62,598 nt of DNA, taken from the IMG/VR virus record IMGVR_UViG_3300032245_001048, positions 1 through 62,598 of that record. The stretch is one strand, 5' to 3'. Origin of the DNA: a virus. The notes below the pieces were generated by a model. The model was given only the letters and a program-made list of their open reading frames with translations. It was not told the DNA's origin and made no database searches. Position numbers and translations under genes: made by a program. Below are positions 7,799 through 15,714 of this stretch, one piece after another. Every line of letters begins with the position of its first letter. Position 1 is the first letter of the stretch.

Positions 7799-7816
7799 TG
7801 TTGTATGGAAACAACA
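7799..7816. promoter_or_regulatory. TGTTG-N8-CAACA dyad, copy 4 (downstream position)
   Basis: Perfect arms, centre TATGGAAA. It lies between the promoter at 7846-7873 and the gene start at 7750, downstream of the expected transcription start and unlike the other copies. Confidence 0.65.
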
Positions 7817-7845
7817 GCACCGAGCGAAAATCTCTCTACTCTTGG

Positions 7846-7873
7846 AGTATACAGGAACTGGTAGAATTGTCAA
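7846..7873 (-). promoter_or_regulatory. sigma70-like promoter
   Basis: TTGACA, 16-bp spacer ending in TG, TATACT, about 95 bp upstream of the ATG at 7750. Confidence 0.75.
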
Positions 7874-8217
7874 CCGTTAATTTTGCGCTTCTAAGTGGTT
7901 GATTATATTGAGGATAATACTGTAGCGATTTGGTCAAGTATTATGGTATATAGAGAATGGCACGATGGGCGCCTAGGTGGGGCAAGGGTCGGAGAGGTGC
8001 GGAGCCAGCTCCGGAGCCGTGTGGTGGTTGAGTGGGATACTGGCTGCGGATGCCTCTGGATCCGTGTGGGGACTGCTTCGTGACTGCTCTAGGACGCTTG
8101 CCTGGTACTGCTCGGAGGGTCACTCTGAAAACGACTATATGGTGTAAGGGGGGAGGGGGTGGAGTAAAGTGTTAAGCTAAAAACGTGCCACCAGGTCAAA
8201 CTCTTTTTTTCGATTTT
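7874..8217. other. non-coding region with GC-rich island
   Basis: No credible gene. From about 7960 to 8165 the sequence is strikingly G- and C-rich inside an AT-rich genome. It contains the perfect palindrome GCTCCGGAGC (8008-8017) with flanking GGAGC/GCTCC arms, and ends with a purine run of six and five G's at about 8148-8159. The reading frames there have Pro/Gly/Arg-rich translations unlike any protein. The role is unknown: structured RNA, replication or packaging signal, or acquired DNA. Confidence 0.5.
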
Positions 8218-8454
8218 TTATTTTCTGGGGCCAGACTTAGAGTTTCGAAATTTTTTTCTGCGGACCGGTTTAATGGATTCTTTAAATTCCAGAAAGGTCA
8301 TCATTCTTTCGCCTTCTACCAACTTCTTTTGGTATTCTCTATACTTGTCATTCAATGAAACCGTATACAGAGTTTTTTTGAAAGCCTCTCTATTAAGGGA
8401 CTTGGTAACATCATTCTGGTGTAGCCCTACACCTTGTGCTTTTTGTCTTTTCAC
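8218..8454 (-). CDS. basic hypothetical protein, GTG start, 78 aa
   Basis: Very basic protein (C-terminal VRRKKFRNSKSGPRK). The start is a GTG that overlaps the stop of the upstream gene (GTGA), so translation is probably coupled. No family recognised; its charge suggests nucleic-acid binding. Confidence 0.6.
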   Translation of the reverse strand: MKRQKAQGVGLHQNDVTKSLNREAFKKTLYTVSLNDKYREYQKKLVEGERMMTFLEFKESIKPVRRKKFRNSKSGPRK

Positions 8455-8606
8455 TTCTTCGATTTCCTGGATTTTTTTTCGGACCGGTCCTCAGAGGATT
8501 CTTCGTTTATACACTTCTGTTTCCATTCTTCGTCCAGATGCTGATACTCCGCCTCAGAGACCTCTTTGTCATTCCAGAACCATCTTTTTATCTTTATTTC
8601 GGTCAT
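8451..8606 (-). CDS. small charged protein, 51 aa
   Basis: Starts at the ATG at 8606 inside the end of the upstream gene (38-base overlap) and ends in a GTGA junction. Residues 7-13 are aromatic-rich (KRWFWND) and the C-terminus is Lys/Ser-rich. Support comes from the chain of overlaps. Confidence 0.5.
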   Translation of the reverse strand: MTEIKIKRWFWNDKEVSEAEYQHLDEEWKQKCINEESSEDRSEKKSRKSKK

Positions 8607-8724
8607 ATTCTTGTATCCATATCAATGCCTCATCAAAGTTCATCCAATCAGACATAGGTGTATCTTTCATATCTGCCCATTGATATTCTTTGATACCATT
8701 AGAGATTCTCTTATTCAGCATCAT
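8569..8724 (-). CDS. small hypothetical protein, 51 aa
   Basis: The ATG at 8724 overlaps the upstream stop as ATGA; a second ATG follows at once. Contains WADMKDTPMSDWMNF. No known family. Confidence 0.55.
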   Translation of the reverse strand: MMLNKRISNGIKEYQWADMKDTPMSDWMNFDEALIWIQEYDRNKDKKMVLE

Positions 8725-8993
8725 AGAGGGTCATATTCAATACCATTGTCTATGTTAGTATCGAACCAATGTTGTTTACGCTCTACGGCCAGTTTTGCCC
8801 AAGTGGCATCGATATAGTTACCGAGGTAGAGGTGGTTGTTGACATCGATATAGCAAGATGCCTGACTTCTAGTACCAGTCATACCGACACGGGATACTTC
8901 GCCAATGATACGACCGGTTCCTACTTCGTAATAGAGATAGTTACCTAACAGAGAGCCTTCGACCCAATCGTAATCTTTACTGGTTTTTATCAT
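8721..8993 (-). CDS. hypothetical protein, 90 aa
   Basis: Soluble protein with a likely beta-sheet core and one Cys. Joined to its upstream neighbour by TAATG at 8993 and to its downstream neighbour by ATGA. Function unknown. Confidence 0.65.
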   Translation of the reverse strand: MIKTSKDYDWVEGSLLGNYLYYEVGTGRIIGEVSRVGMTGTRSQASCYIDVNNHLYLGNYIDATWAKLAVERKQHWFDTNIDNGIEYDPL

Positions 8994-9244
8994 TAGATTT
9001 TTGTGGCTTGTTTGATAATGAGATTTTCGTATGGGTTACCATAAGCATCTTCGCATCTCCACAGTTGCTCTGAGGGAGGATGTTGTGGAACGCAGGTAAC
9101 TTGGCCGGCATCCATGGCTTTGAGTTTCTCTGCGGAGATGGTAGGTTGAGGTTCGGAGTCGAATAATCCGGAAGCGCTGGAAAGCGCCGCCAAAATCAGA
9201 GCAGTTAGAGATAGGAATAGGATCTTTTGTGTCGCCGTTTGCAT
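8993..9244 (-). CDS. exported or membrane-anchored protein, 83 aa
   Basis: Residues 8-25 (ILFLSLTALILAALSSAS) form a signal peptide or anchor. The mature part has two Cys (VTCVPQ, WRCEDAYG) that could pair in the periplasm. It lies in an operon with other envelope proteins (9249-9428, 10325-11144). Confidence 0.6.
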   Translation of the reverse strand: MQTATQKILFLSLTALILAALSSASGLFDSEPQPTISAEKLKAMDAGQVTCVPQHPPSEQLWRCEDAYGNPYENLIIKQATKI

Positions 9245-9248
9245 GATA

Positions 9249-9428
9249 TTATTTTCTTAATTCTGTTTTGATGGTTTCGATAGTTTCGATAATAGTGTCT
9301 ATGAGAACTAACCAAAGGTTGGTGATTTCTCTGACGGGATGGGTGAATACTTTAATGAGTGCAACCAAGGAGGCCGGCACAATAATCAGGAGTGTAATAA
9401 TAACTCCAATAAAACCTAATATAGTCAT
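9249..9428 (-). CDS. small membrane protein, 59 aa
   Basis: One membrane segment at about 4-27 (GFIGVIITLLIIVPASLVAL) followed by an amphipathic charged helix. The ATG at 9428 overlaps the upstream stop (ATGA). It could be a membrane adaptor or lysis-related peptide; no direct evidence. Confidence 0.6.
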   Translation of the reverse strand: MTILGFIGVIITLLIIVPASLVALIKVFTHPVREITNLWLVLIDTIIETIETIKTELRK

Positions 9429-9781
9429 TTGTCTTTCCAGTTAAATCCAAGTAGTTTATGTAATTGTTTCTGTAACCAAGTCGGTTTCTTTTCGAGTCCA
9501 ATATTAACACCACCAATCGATAATGTACCAACAGGATTATTTGGCGTGATGGTCAATTGTGGATTGATTGCAGTTGCCCATGTGGCACCAGCAGTAGTGA
9601 AAAGAACTTGTTGTTCGGTAAGCACAATCGGTGGTTTTGCACAACCAGTATAATCAAGTCCTAATGGTATCTGTTCAGTCAGCGGAAAGAAGAATTGAAT
9701 CTCTGTCTGTCGAGTATACTTTGGACAAATATAATTGTCCCAATAAGCCCATTCTCTATCTTCGCTGGTGAATGTTGTCAT
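9425..9781 (-). CDS. hypothetical protein, 118 aa
   Basis: Starts MTTFTSEDREW at 9781, with ATGA overlap of the methyltransferase-like gene. It begins with an aromatic, Cys-containing segment (YWDNYICPKY). The middle is beta-rich and neutral (LTITPNNPVGTLSIGGVNIG), rather like virion or exported proteins. No family recognised. Confidence 0.6.
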   Translation of the reverse strand: MTTFTSEDREWAYWDNYICPKYTRQTEIQFFFPLTEQIPLGLDYTGCAKPPIVLTEQQVLFTTAGATWATAINPQLTITPNNPVGTLSIGGVNIGLEKKPTWLQKQLHKLLGFNWKDK

Positions 9782-10356
9782 AGTTTCCAGACCCATTGAT
9801 AACCGCTATAGATTCTTTCTTTACCAATCAGGTCCATAAACTCTTTAACATAACCACCTTTACCCACGGTGTCAAAGTTATCATCTACACAAATCATCGT
9901 ACCTTCTCTGAGGCATGGCATGATAGCGGTCAACTCAAAGATGTGGTGTAGTGATGACGGATGTGGATTGTCCATATCAAAGTCAAATGAATCCAAATAG
10001 AGTAAATCAATCTTTCTATTTTGTGCCACCCATACTTTGGATTGATTATACAGAAACTTTACTGAATCAGAACAGGTGAGATTGGCCTTCTTGGCCGTGG
10101 CGGCCGCAAAACGAACATTGTCTGGATTAATATCAACCGAATAAAGTTCACCACCATGATAATCAATGAAAGTATCAAAGATGGTAGTGGACATACCATC
10201 ACCTTCGAAATTGTTTTCTTGTCTGGCACAACCAGTTTCAACTACCAACGGATCACTTATCTTGCCAATGTGATTGAGCATCATGGCAAATGATGGTGCT
10301 CGTTTAGTGGTCTTTGATACTAGTTCATTTAGATGTTTGATTTGTTCTTCTGTCAT
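9778..10356 (-). CDS. class I SAM-dependent methyltransferase-like protein
   Basis: Residues about 36-50 (PLVVETGCARQ) form the glycine motif I equivalent. An acidic strand end follows (YSVDIN), then DLLYLDSFDFD and ICVDDNF, as in Methyltransf_24-type proteins. The target is not known; the phage also has sugar methyltransferase-like proteins at 39314 and 44213. It is embedded in a block of small membrane proteins. Confidence 0.65.
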   Translation of the reverse strand: MTEEQIKHLNELVSKTTKRAPSFAMMLNHIGKISDPLVVETGCARQENNFEGDGMSTTIFDTFIDYHGGELYSVDINPDNVRFAAATAKKANLTCSDSVKFLYNQSKVWVAQNRKIDLLYLDSFDFDMDNPHPSSLHHIFELTAIMPCLREGTMICVDDNFDTVGKGGYVKEFMDLIGKERIYSGYQWVWKL

Positions 10357-10537
10357 TTTTCACTTTTCTACATTCTTCTTTCACACTTACAGGATAATCG
10401 GGAGATATTTCTGCAAGCGAACAATCATAAATTACAACACTACTCTGTTGTTGATAGTGATATGTAATATACCCAATGAGTATGATTACACTTAAAGTCA
10501 AACTAATGATTTCTGCTAATGATTTCGTTGTTTCCAT
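10325..10537 (-). CDS. single-pass membrane protein, 70 aa
   Basis: Membrane segment at about 9-25 (ISLTLSVIILIGYITYHY) and a short charged C-terminus with two Cys. It overlaps the start of the methyltransferase gene by 32 bases and the end of the gene at 10516-10902 by 22. Confidence 0.6.
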   Translation of the reverse strand: METTKSLAEIISLTLSVIILIGYITYHYQQQSSVVIYDCSLAEISPDYPVSVKEECRKVKNDRRTNQTSK

Positions 10538-10902
10538 AAATCCTCACAAATAGATTTTTTGTCAGCAAGAGATAAACAATCATCCATAAACTCTTGTTCT
10601 GCTTTACTTATCTGTTTAGATTCTACAGGTTTAACAACAGGTTTCACTTCTACCACGGGAGGTGGTGTATTCAGTTCTTCAACGATTACAGGTGTTGTAG
10701 ATGACTTTGCCACCACGGCAATATCTGGTTCGTGGCGAGAGAAAATGAATATCACAATCAAGGCAAAGAAACCAGCCAGTAAATACTTCCAATATAATAC
10801 GGCAATTATTCCTATACCAATGGCAATCACCGTGAAGATGATAATGGTTTCTAATCTACCTTGAGTGATTCCTAAGGTGGTTAGAATTTGATTATAGTCC
10901 AT
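10516..10902 (-). CDS. two-segment membrane protein with Pro/Val linker, 128 aa
   Basis: Two adjacent hydrophobic helices at about 20-55 (IIIFTVIAIGIGIIAVLYW, LAGFFALIVIFIF), a Pro/Val-rich linker (about 78-92) and a small C-terminal domain with two Cys. I recall similar proteins in aquatic T4-like phages; no function known. Confidence 0.65.
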   Translation of the reverse strand: MDYNQILTTLGITQGRLETIIIFTVIAIGIGIIAVLYWKYLLAGFFALIVIFIFSRHEPDIAVVAKSSTTPVIVEELNTPPPVVEVKPVVKPVESKQISKAEQEFMDDCLSLADKKSICEDLWKQRNH

Positions 10903-10904
10903 GA

Positions 10905-11144
10905 TTACTTCTTACGGACAGGATCACAATGCACATTGATAGGAACTAATACCTTGCCATGAGCAGTTGTTTGTGTAACATACTCAACATAAGGTTTCAT
11001 ATCAGCTTCTTCACATTCAGTAACACCACGAATGACATCACGGCGTTCCATCTTTTCCACTTTTTCATATCCTGAAACCTGAGGTGGTTGTGAGGCACAA
11101 GCTGGCAATAATAACAAGGGCAATAACAAAATATACTTCTTCAC
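10905..11144 (-). CDS. small lipoprotein, 79 aa
   Basis: Signal peptide with lipobox LLPAC at about 12-16, so it is predicted to be lipid-modified at Cys16. The mature part contains RDVIRGVTECEEADMKPYVE, a pattern I recall from aquatic phage lipoproteins. It could act at the outer membrane; no spanin-like Pro-rich segment is seen. Led by the promoter at 11177-11205. Confidence 0.7.
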   Translation of the reverse strand: MKKYILLLPLLLLPACASQPPQVSGYEKVEKMERRDVIRGVTECEEADMKPYVEYVTQTTAHGKVLVPINVHCDPVRKK

Positions 11145-11176
11145 TTTACATCTCCATAAGGTTATACTACATTCAA

Positions 11177-11205
11177 ATTATACTACAAAAATTGACCATG
11201 GTCAA
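11177..11205 (-). promoter_or_regulatory. sigma70-like promoter within divergent region
   Basis: TTGACC, 17-bp spacer, TATAAT, reading toward 11144. The -35 box lies inside the 16-bp perfect palindrome at 11191-11206. Confidence 0.75.
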
Positions 11206-11206
11206 T
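11191..11206. promoter_or_regulatory. 16-bp perfect palindrome ATTGACCATGGTCAAT
   Basis: It sits between the divergent genes at 11144 (minus) and 11305 (plus) and places a TTGACC box on both strands. An operator or a shared -35 element is plausible. Confidence 0.6.
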
Positions 11207-11304
11207 ACTTTTAAAAATATATGCCATTGTCATCAAACTGTAATGCACCGCAACATATATATTAGTATAAACACTAATAGTATTAACACTAATAAGGAAG
11301 CATT

Positions 11305-11418
11305 ATGAAAATCATTAAAACAATCTGGTCATTCTTACTCGACATGGCTGAAGCCAAGTATGCTGCTGATTTAGCCAGAAACGGCAAAATTAAAGAAGCA
11401 CAAGCAATCTACAAATAG
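11305..11418 (+). CDS. small plus-strand protein, 37 aa
   Basis: A rare plus-strand gene: ATG behind AATAAGGAAG. The sequence (KTIWSFLLDMAEAKYAADLAR) forms an amphipathic helix typical of a small family in phages and proteobacteria. The leader carries two AACACTAATA repeats (about 11269-11292). Confidence 0.6.
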   Translation: MKIIKTIWSFLLDMAEAKYAADLARNGKIKEAQAIYK

Positions 11419-11420
11419 TC

Positions 11421-11750
11421 TTAACAACCAGTCCAACGGATTGTGGCATAATCTTTATTGATTACATTACCACGAGGAAAGTTTTTTGCTGGTGCTTTCC
11501 AACTTGCCGCTTTCCAAATATTGCCTTCATAATCTACAAATGAATGGCAAGACCTCTGACTGCTTGTACCATTGTTATAAAAATGAAATATTTTGATATA
11601 TTTGGATCCTGCTTCGAAACCTGTTGCAAATCCTAAATCAGTTTTGAATTCACAACTACGACCAAAAGAAGCATAGTTTGCTTCCAAGTGTTTTTGATAT
11701 TCTTCAATATGAGGAAGAATCTTTAAAAGTTTTTCGCCAGTTTTAGTCAT
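11421..11750 (-). CDS. conserved phage protein, 109 aa
   Basis: Contains HSFVDYEGNIWKAASWKAPA and FPRGNV, a pattern I recognise from a widespread phage family of unknown function. Small and soluble, with three Cys. Its ATG overlaps the upstream stop (TAATG). Confidence 0.75.
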   Translation of the reverse strand: MTKTGEKLLKILPHIEEYQKHLEANYASFGRSCEFKTDLGFATGFEAGSKYIKIFHFYNNGTSSQRSCHSFVDYEGNIWKAASWKAPAKNFPRGNVINKDYATIRWTGC

Positions 11751-11902
11751 TATACAGCCTCGTCTGCAAGATTGTAATATTGTTCAATAACATCTTGGAT
11801 TTTCTCCACAGATAAATCATATTTTTCTGCTAATTGTGATTCACTCTCACCACGAGCATAATCTTCAATAATATCAATTACCATACTTTTGTAATAACCC
11901 AT
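11750..11902 (-). CDS. small helix-turn-helix-like protein, 50 aa
   Basis: Residues about 21-40 (ESQLAEKYDLSVEKIQDVIE) match a helix-turn-helix of the kind that detects DNA through the second helix. AGGAG precedes the ATG at 11902. It lies directly behind a promoter with dyad copy 5 (11966-11983), so it is a candidate for the regulator that reads the dyads, although nothing proves this. Confidence 0.6.
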   Translation of the reverse strand: MGYYKSMVIDIIEDYARGESESQLAEKYDLSVEKIQDVIEQYYNLADEAV

Positions 11903-11931
11903 AATAAAACTCCTTCTCAATTGTTGGTACC

Positions 11932-11959
11932 ATTATACACGAACCACGGAGGATGGCAA
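11932..11959 (-). promoter_or_regulatory. sigma70-like promoter for HTH-like gene
   Basis: TTGCCA, 16-bp spacer ending in TG, TATAAT. Confidence 0.75.
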
Positions 11960-11965
11960 TACCGC

Positions 11966-11983
11966 TGTTGTTTTGGTACAACA
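11966..11983. promoter_or_regulatory. TGTTG-N8-CAACA dyad, copy 5
   Basis: Perfect arms, centre TTTTGGTA, identical in all 18 bases to copy 7 at 16712-16729. It lies 6 bp upstream of the -35 box of the promoter at 11932-11959. Confidence 0.75.
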
Positions 11984-12106
11984 CTATTGTGGTACTTGCT
12001 TTTGGAGGTGGTCAATTAATTCGGTAATTAATTTTCTCGCCATGGTACCTTCAAAAGTCCAACATCTAATTCTCCGTAGATGTTGCAATAAATCTCTAAT
12101 GTCCAT
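11984..12106 (-). CDS. small basic protein, 40 aa
   Basis: The ATG at 12106 overlaps the stop of the upstream exported protein (TAATG). Short, with HLRRIRCW near the start. Its stop abuts dyad copy 5. Confidence 0.5.
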   Translation of the reverse strand: MDIRDLLQHLRRIRCWTFEGTMARKLITELIDHLQKQVPQ

Positions 12107-12609
12107 TACCAGTGTTTCACATCATTAACGGACAGTTTATATACTCCAAAGTCCTGTTTGGAAAATGTCATGCTATAACTTTTACCTTCTTCGAAATTGT
12201 AATCAAATCCATCACCCTTGTTAACAAAGAATTCTCCAGTGAAAACACTATTACCGGCAACTTGATATACACCAATATTTTGTTTTCCTGGTTCAATATC
12301 TAGATATATGATATTGTTACTATAATTAAAATGTCCTACAATTTCATTGTTGACAACTAAGGAAGCAATTAATGATTTTCTCATTTTCAATGGATTTCCC
12401 CATCCAACGCCTTGAGCCTCAAACACATCAATTCGAACTCGAGCCATTCCTTGCTTTGCCATAAAATCTTTAACAGGAACTTCAATTTCAACTAATTCAC
12501 CTTTAGGTTTAAAAAGTTCGGATGATGTTTGTGTTCTATAAGTATCTATTGGCCAGGATAAAGCATTGGTGCTAATAAAAAATAATGCAACTAATAAAAT
12601 CTTTTTCAT
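12106..12609 (-). CDS. exported protein, 167 aa
   Basis: Starts MKKILLVALFFISTNALSW, a clear signal peptide, at the ATG at 12609. The mature protein is beta-rich and neutral, with a likely periplasmic location. An upstream in-frame region overlaps the MazG-like gene and is excluded. Unknown function. Confidence 0.65.
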   Translation of the reverse strand: MKKILLVALFFISTNALSWPIDTYRTQTSSELFKPKGELVEIEVPVKDFMAKQGMARVRIDVFEAQGVGWGNPLKMRKSLIASLVVNNEIVGHFNYSNNIIYLDIEPGKQNIGVYQVAGNSVFTGEFFVNKGDGFDYNFEEGKSYSMTFSKQDFGVYKLSVNDVKHW

Positions 12610-12611
12610 AA

Positions 12612-12896
12612 TTAAATTTGTTCCTTCGTAAAGATATTCGACCAAGTTTTTAATTTAGTTCTTTTATTTTTTCTAGCTTGATTAATATATGAATCAGATA
12701 AAGTTCCATTTTCAATTAAGATATCAACCATAGCTAAAAGGTCACCAACTTCCTCTTCCAATTTCCATTTATTGCTTGGCGCTCCTTCTGGCCATTGTGT
12801 ATCTAATCCAAAACGAAATACTTTTGATATCGCTTGGGTAACTTCAGCACATTCTTCTTGTAAAATTAGTAGTGCTTCTCTTGTTTGGTCATTCAT
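12612..12896 (-). CDS. MazG-like nucleotide pyrophosphohydrolase
   Basis: A 94-residue all-helical protein with the MazG acidic signature: EECAEV in helix 1 and, 35-40 residues later, EEEVGDLL. This family hydrolyses nucleoside triphosphates (or ppGpp-like nucleotides) to monophosphates with Mg2+. In phages it may adjust nucleotide pools or alarmone levels. The ATG at 12896 is chosen over an upstream TTG. Confidence 0.8.
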   Translation of the reverse strand: MNDQTREALLILQEECAEVTQAISKVFRFGLDTQWPEGAPSNKWKLEEEVGDLLAMVDILIENGTLSDSYINQARKNKRTKLKTWSNIFTKEQI

Positions 12897-13155
12897 TTGG
12901 ATCTTCAATAAATTTAATCACAGGCAAAACATTTGCCACAATCGTCTGTGCTTCTGTATATGTTGAACAAACAACACGACAAGTAAACACTCCATCTTTA
13001 ATAGAAAGGTCAAAAGGCATCGCTTCACCTTTTGGCATCCATTCTTCTTCGATATAACAATGCACATACCAAGCTTTTGCTTGTTGTGCTCGTTTAATCA
13101 TATCATCATAAATCTTCTTTGGATTAAAATCATCCGCTTCTGTAATATCAGGCAT
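12889..13155 (-). CDS. hypothetical protein, 88 aa
   Basis: Soluble acidic protein with three Cys residues; no motif recognised. It ends inside the MazG-like gene (8-base overlap). Confidence 0.6.
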   Translation of the reverse strand: MPDITEADDFNPKKIYDDMIKRAQQAKAWYVHCYIEEEWMPKGEAMPFDLSIKDGVFTCRVVCSTYTEAQTIVANVLPVIKFIEDPNE

Positions 13156-13345
13156 TTTCGTTCAGTAATGTAGGGGTTGATGGACCAACATATTGTTCAG
13201 CAATTAACTTAGCTTCATCTAATGTCACCGCAGTTCTCACCATACGCCATTCACCATTCTCATAGTGTTCAATGGTGTAATGTGATTTACGATTAAAAAT
13301 ATCAGCAACTCTATTTCCATTCTCTACAATTAAATCAGGTTTCAT
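13148..13345 (-). CDS. hypothetical protein, 65 aa
   Basis: Small beta-strand-rich start (KPDLIVENGNRVADIF) followed by a helix (LDEAKLIAEQY). Together with the two neighbours it resembles small strand-helix modules. Unknown function. Confidence 0.6.
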   Translation of the reverse strand: MKPDLIVENGNRVADIFNRKSHYTIEHYENGEWRMVRTAVTLDEAKLIAEQYVGPSTPTLLNENA

Positions 13346-13557
13346 TTTGTTTCCTCTAAAATGCCATCGAAAGCAAACAGTTTGGCTGCTTCTTCGGCTT
13401 CTTCTTCATTATTAAAAAATTTAGTTAATTTTGAACCAGTTACGGTATCAATAAAATCAACAATGTAAAATGGTGTTACAACACAAGTTGCAAGGAAGCC
13501 AATTTCGGCAATACGGTGTCCTTGGGCACCCATAAAAGTTACAATTTCTTGAATCAT
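13342..13557 (-). CDS. hypothetical protein, 71 aa
   Basis: Same style as the gene at 13148-13345 (a strand region then an acidic helix NNEEEAEEAAKLF), so the two may be distant duplicates. ATGA junctions link it to both neighbours. Confidence 0.6.
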   Translation of the reverse strand: MIQEIVTFMGAQGHRIAEIGFLATCVVTPFYIVDFIDTVTGSKLTKFFNNEEEAEEAAKLFAFDGILEETK

Positions 13558-15689
13558 GATATCATTCCTATAAATCTGTTTAGAACAACACGGTTAGCAA
13601 CTCGACCACCAGCATACTTACTGAAAGCCGAAACAAGTCCACGAGTGGTGGCATTTTCTCTTACTTCAAAAACACCATCTTCTTCTGTGTTTAAAGCTTC
13701 AGAGCGGAGAACATAATACTCATCAAAACCGGCAGTTTCAATGACCGCAAATTTGTTCTTACGGAAGGTTACTTTGATTTTCTCAAAGTCAACCGACTTC
13801 GGATAAAATTCATACATTTTACGATTAAATTCACGACCAGAAATCACATAGAAACCAAGCACATTACAATTTGTTCGAGATTTTAATAATTTAACATAAG
13901 CAGATGTATGTGAAGCACAACTATATATATTGTCAACAGTTTCTTGGTGTTTGGTTTTTGGGTCACGAATAACCATGCCGTTTTCTGACCTACTGGAACC
14001 ATAAGTATATTCATGACTTTTGCCGCCCATTCTACCAGATACAGGATCTAATTCATACTTGTTACGAATTGTGTGTCCTTCACCATCAGTCAAAAATACA
14101 GCATTTACAATTTGTAATTTATAGTATTTCTGAAACTCAGGAACAATTTCCATAGCAGCAATGGTAGCTTCGTTTAATGGTGTGCCACCCATTCCCATCC
14201 AATGTGGAATATAGCGAGGACTTCCAGACCAACGAACCAATGAAGTGGCCGCAAAAGTAAATTCGCCAGCAGTCATTTTACTTGATAATAGATTCATCAG
14301 ATAAAAATTTCTGGCTTGTAAATCACCATCTTTAGGAGTAATTGTGTAATCATGTGATGCATGGGATTCTGGTGTTGCAAAAGCATATACTTCATAAGGA
14401 ATATTTACTTTCTTGCAAAACATCACCAATGAGAGTAATTGTTTTACAGTATTCTCAATATGGTCAGACATAGAACCAGACCAGTCAAGGAACATTACAA
14501 GACCATGTGATTTACCATTCGGCACAACCGAAATCTTTTTGAAAATATCTTCACTAAATTGATAGGCGAAAATCTTCTTCATATCAAGGTCGCCAGTTTT
14601 GGCAGTAGAAGCCCGTTTCAACTGGTCGGCATTTTTACGCAATTCAAATTCTTTGACAAGGTAAGAAACCACTTTATTTGTTTCTTTACGGAGTTTTTGA
14701 TATTTTTCATTACTAGAACGGGTAGCTTCTGAAGGCCATTCACTGATATGTTCTCTATATTTTTTATACAGAGCTTTATAAGTCAAAATACCTTTTTTAG
14801 TGTCGAATTCTGGAATGTTGGCATAGAGGTAATTCTTCGCATTTTCAGCAAAGAGTTTTTTCTCATTTTGTTTGAAGGCGTCATCAGTAAATGCACGAAT
14901 TTTATCTTCTTCAATATTATCATAATTGAATCGAGCATCACCATCAATTAATTCATCATCTTCATTTTTTTCAGCGCCGTCATTTGAACTACTTTGGCGA
15001 GAATCACCTTCTTCGAAATCTTGTTCTTCACCATCTTCATCATCAAAGTCATCTGAATTACCAAAACCATCGAATTCTTCATCTTCATCAACTTCATCGA
15101 AATCTTCTTCTGGTTGATTTGCTTTGCGTTCTTCTTCTTTCTCTTTCATGAATTCAGTAATACGCTTGGTAACTTCGATTACTTCATCGTAAGTCTGTGT
15201 AGTTTCTACTTCATTAAGTAGTGCCTTTTCTTTGGCATCAAATTTAATACCAAGAATTGCACCGCCTTTGCAATGTAGATTTACACGGTCAATAAAATTC
15301 ATTTCATTGAGGTCGATTCCTTTTGTGCCAAAGAAATCTTTGTCTGATAATTCTTTATATGCTTTAACAAAAGAATTACGGAGGCCAGGATATTTGGATT
15401 TGATTTTGCGTTCAATGCGGGAATCTTCTACAACATTGAGAATGGAAGCGTTTACTTTTTCTGCTCGTGCTTTGAGCATTCCTTCCATAGGAGTGTAGAG
15501 AGCATGGCCAACTTCGTGGCCAACAAAAAGGTCATAAGTGTGACCATTGATTTTTTCATCTAAAACTGGAATTGTCAAAATACGATTTTTGACATCAAAC
15601 ATAGCAGTATGAACCTTGCGTTGCTCTACTACAAGGTTCTCGGTTGCCATCAATTTGGCTAGTAGTGATTTAGATTCTAATAATTCCAT
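13554..15689 (-). CDS. cobT: CobT-like VWA-domain protein
   Basis: 711 residues. Near 57-67 GHEVGHALYTP carries an HExxH-type zinc motif, followed by NVVEDSRIE (85-93), typical of CobT N-terminal domains. An Asp/Glu-rich linker spans about 190-250. The C-terminal von Willebrand A domain has the MIDAS motif DWSGSMS at 402-408. CobT partners with a CobS AAA+ ATPase, here at 1-696. The HExxH suggests protease activity or only a structural zinc site. It is led by the promoter at 15715-15742. Confidence 0.85.
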   Translation of the reverse strand: MELLESKSLLAKLMATENLVVEQRKVHTAMFDVKNRILTIPVLDEKINGHTYDLFVGHEVGHALYTPMEGMLKARAEKVNASILNVVEDSRIERKIKSKYPGLRNSFVKAYKELSDKDFFGTKGIDLNEMNFIDRVNLHCKGGAILGIKFDAKEKALLNEVETTQTYDEVIEVTKRITEFMKEKEEERKANQPEEDFDEVDEDEEFDGFGNSDDFDDEDGEEQDFEEGDSRQSSSNDGAEKNEDDELIDGDARFNYDNIEEDKIRAFTDDAFKQNEKKLFAENAKNYLYANIPEFDTKKGILTYKALYKKYREHISEWPSEATRSSNEKYQKLRKETNKVVSYLVKEFELRKNADQLKRASTAKTGDLDMKKIFAYQFSEDIFKKISVVPNGKSHGLVMFLDWSGSMSDHIENTVKQLLSLVMFCKKVNIPYEVYAFATPESHASHDYTITPKDGDLQARNFYLMNLLSSKMTAGEFTFAATSLVRWSGSPRYIPHWMGMGGTPLNEATIAAMEIVPEFQKYYKLQIVNAVFLTDGEGHTIRNKYELDPVSGRMGGKSHEYTYGSSRSENGMVIRDPKTKHQETVDNIYSCASHTSAYVKLLKSRTNCNVLGFYVISGREFNRKMYEFYPKSVDFEKIKVTFRKNKFAVIETAGFDEYYVLRSEALNTEEDGVFEVRENATTRGLVSAFSKYAGGRVANRVVLNRFIGMIS

Positions 15690-15714
15690 AGCTTCTCCGT
15701 ATTAATATAGTACC

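Noticed and set aside
7751-7873. N-terminal extension of the gene at 7403-7750
   Set aside because: It would translate through a promoter and a dyad; the residues (CCCFHTT and others) are unlike the rest.
7895-8123. Reading frames on both strands within the GC-rich island
   Set aside because: Pro/Gly/Arg-rich translations, no ribosome site, and frames on both strands arise simply because GC-rich DNA has few stop codons.
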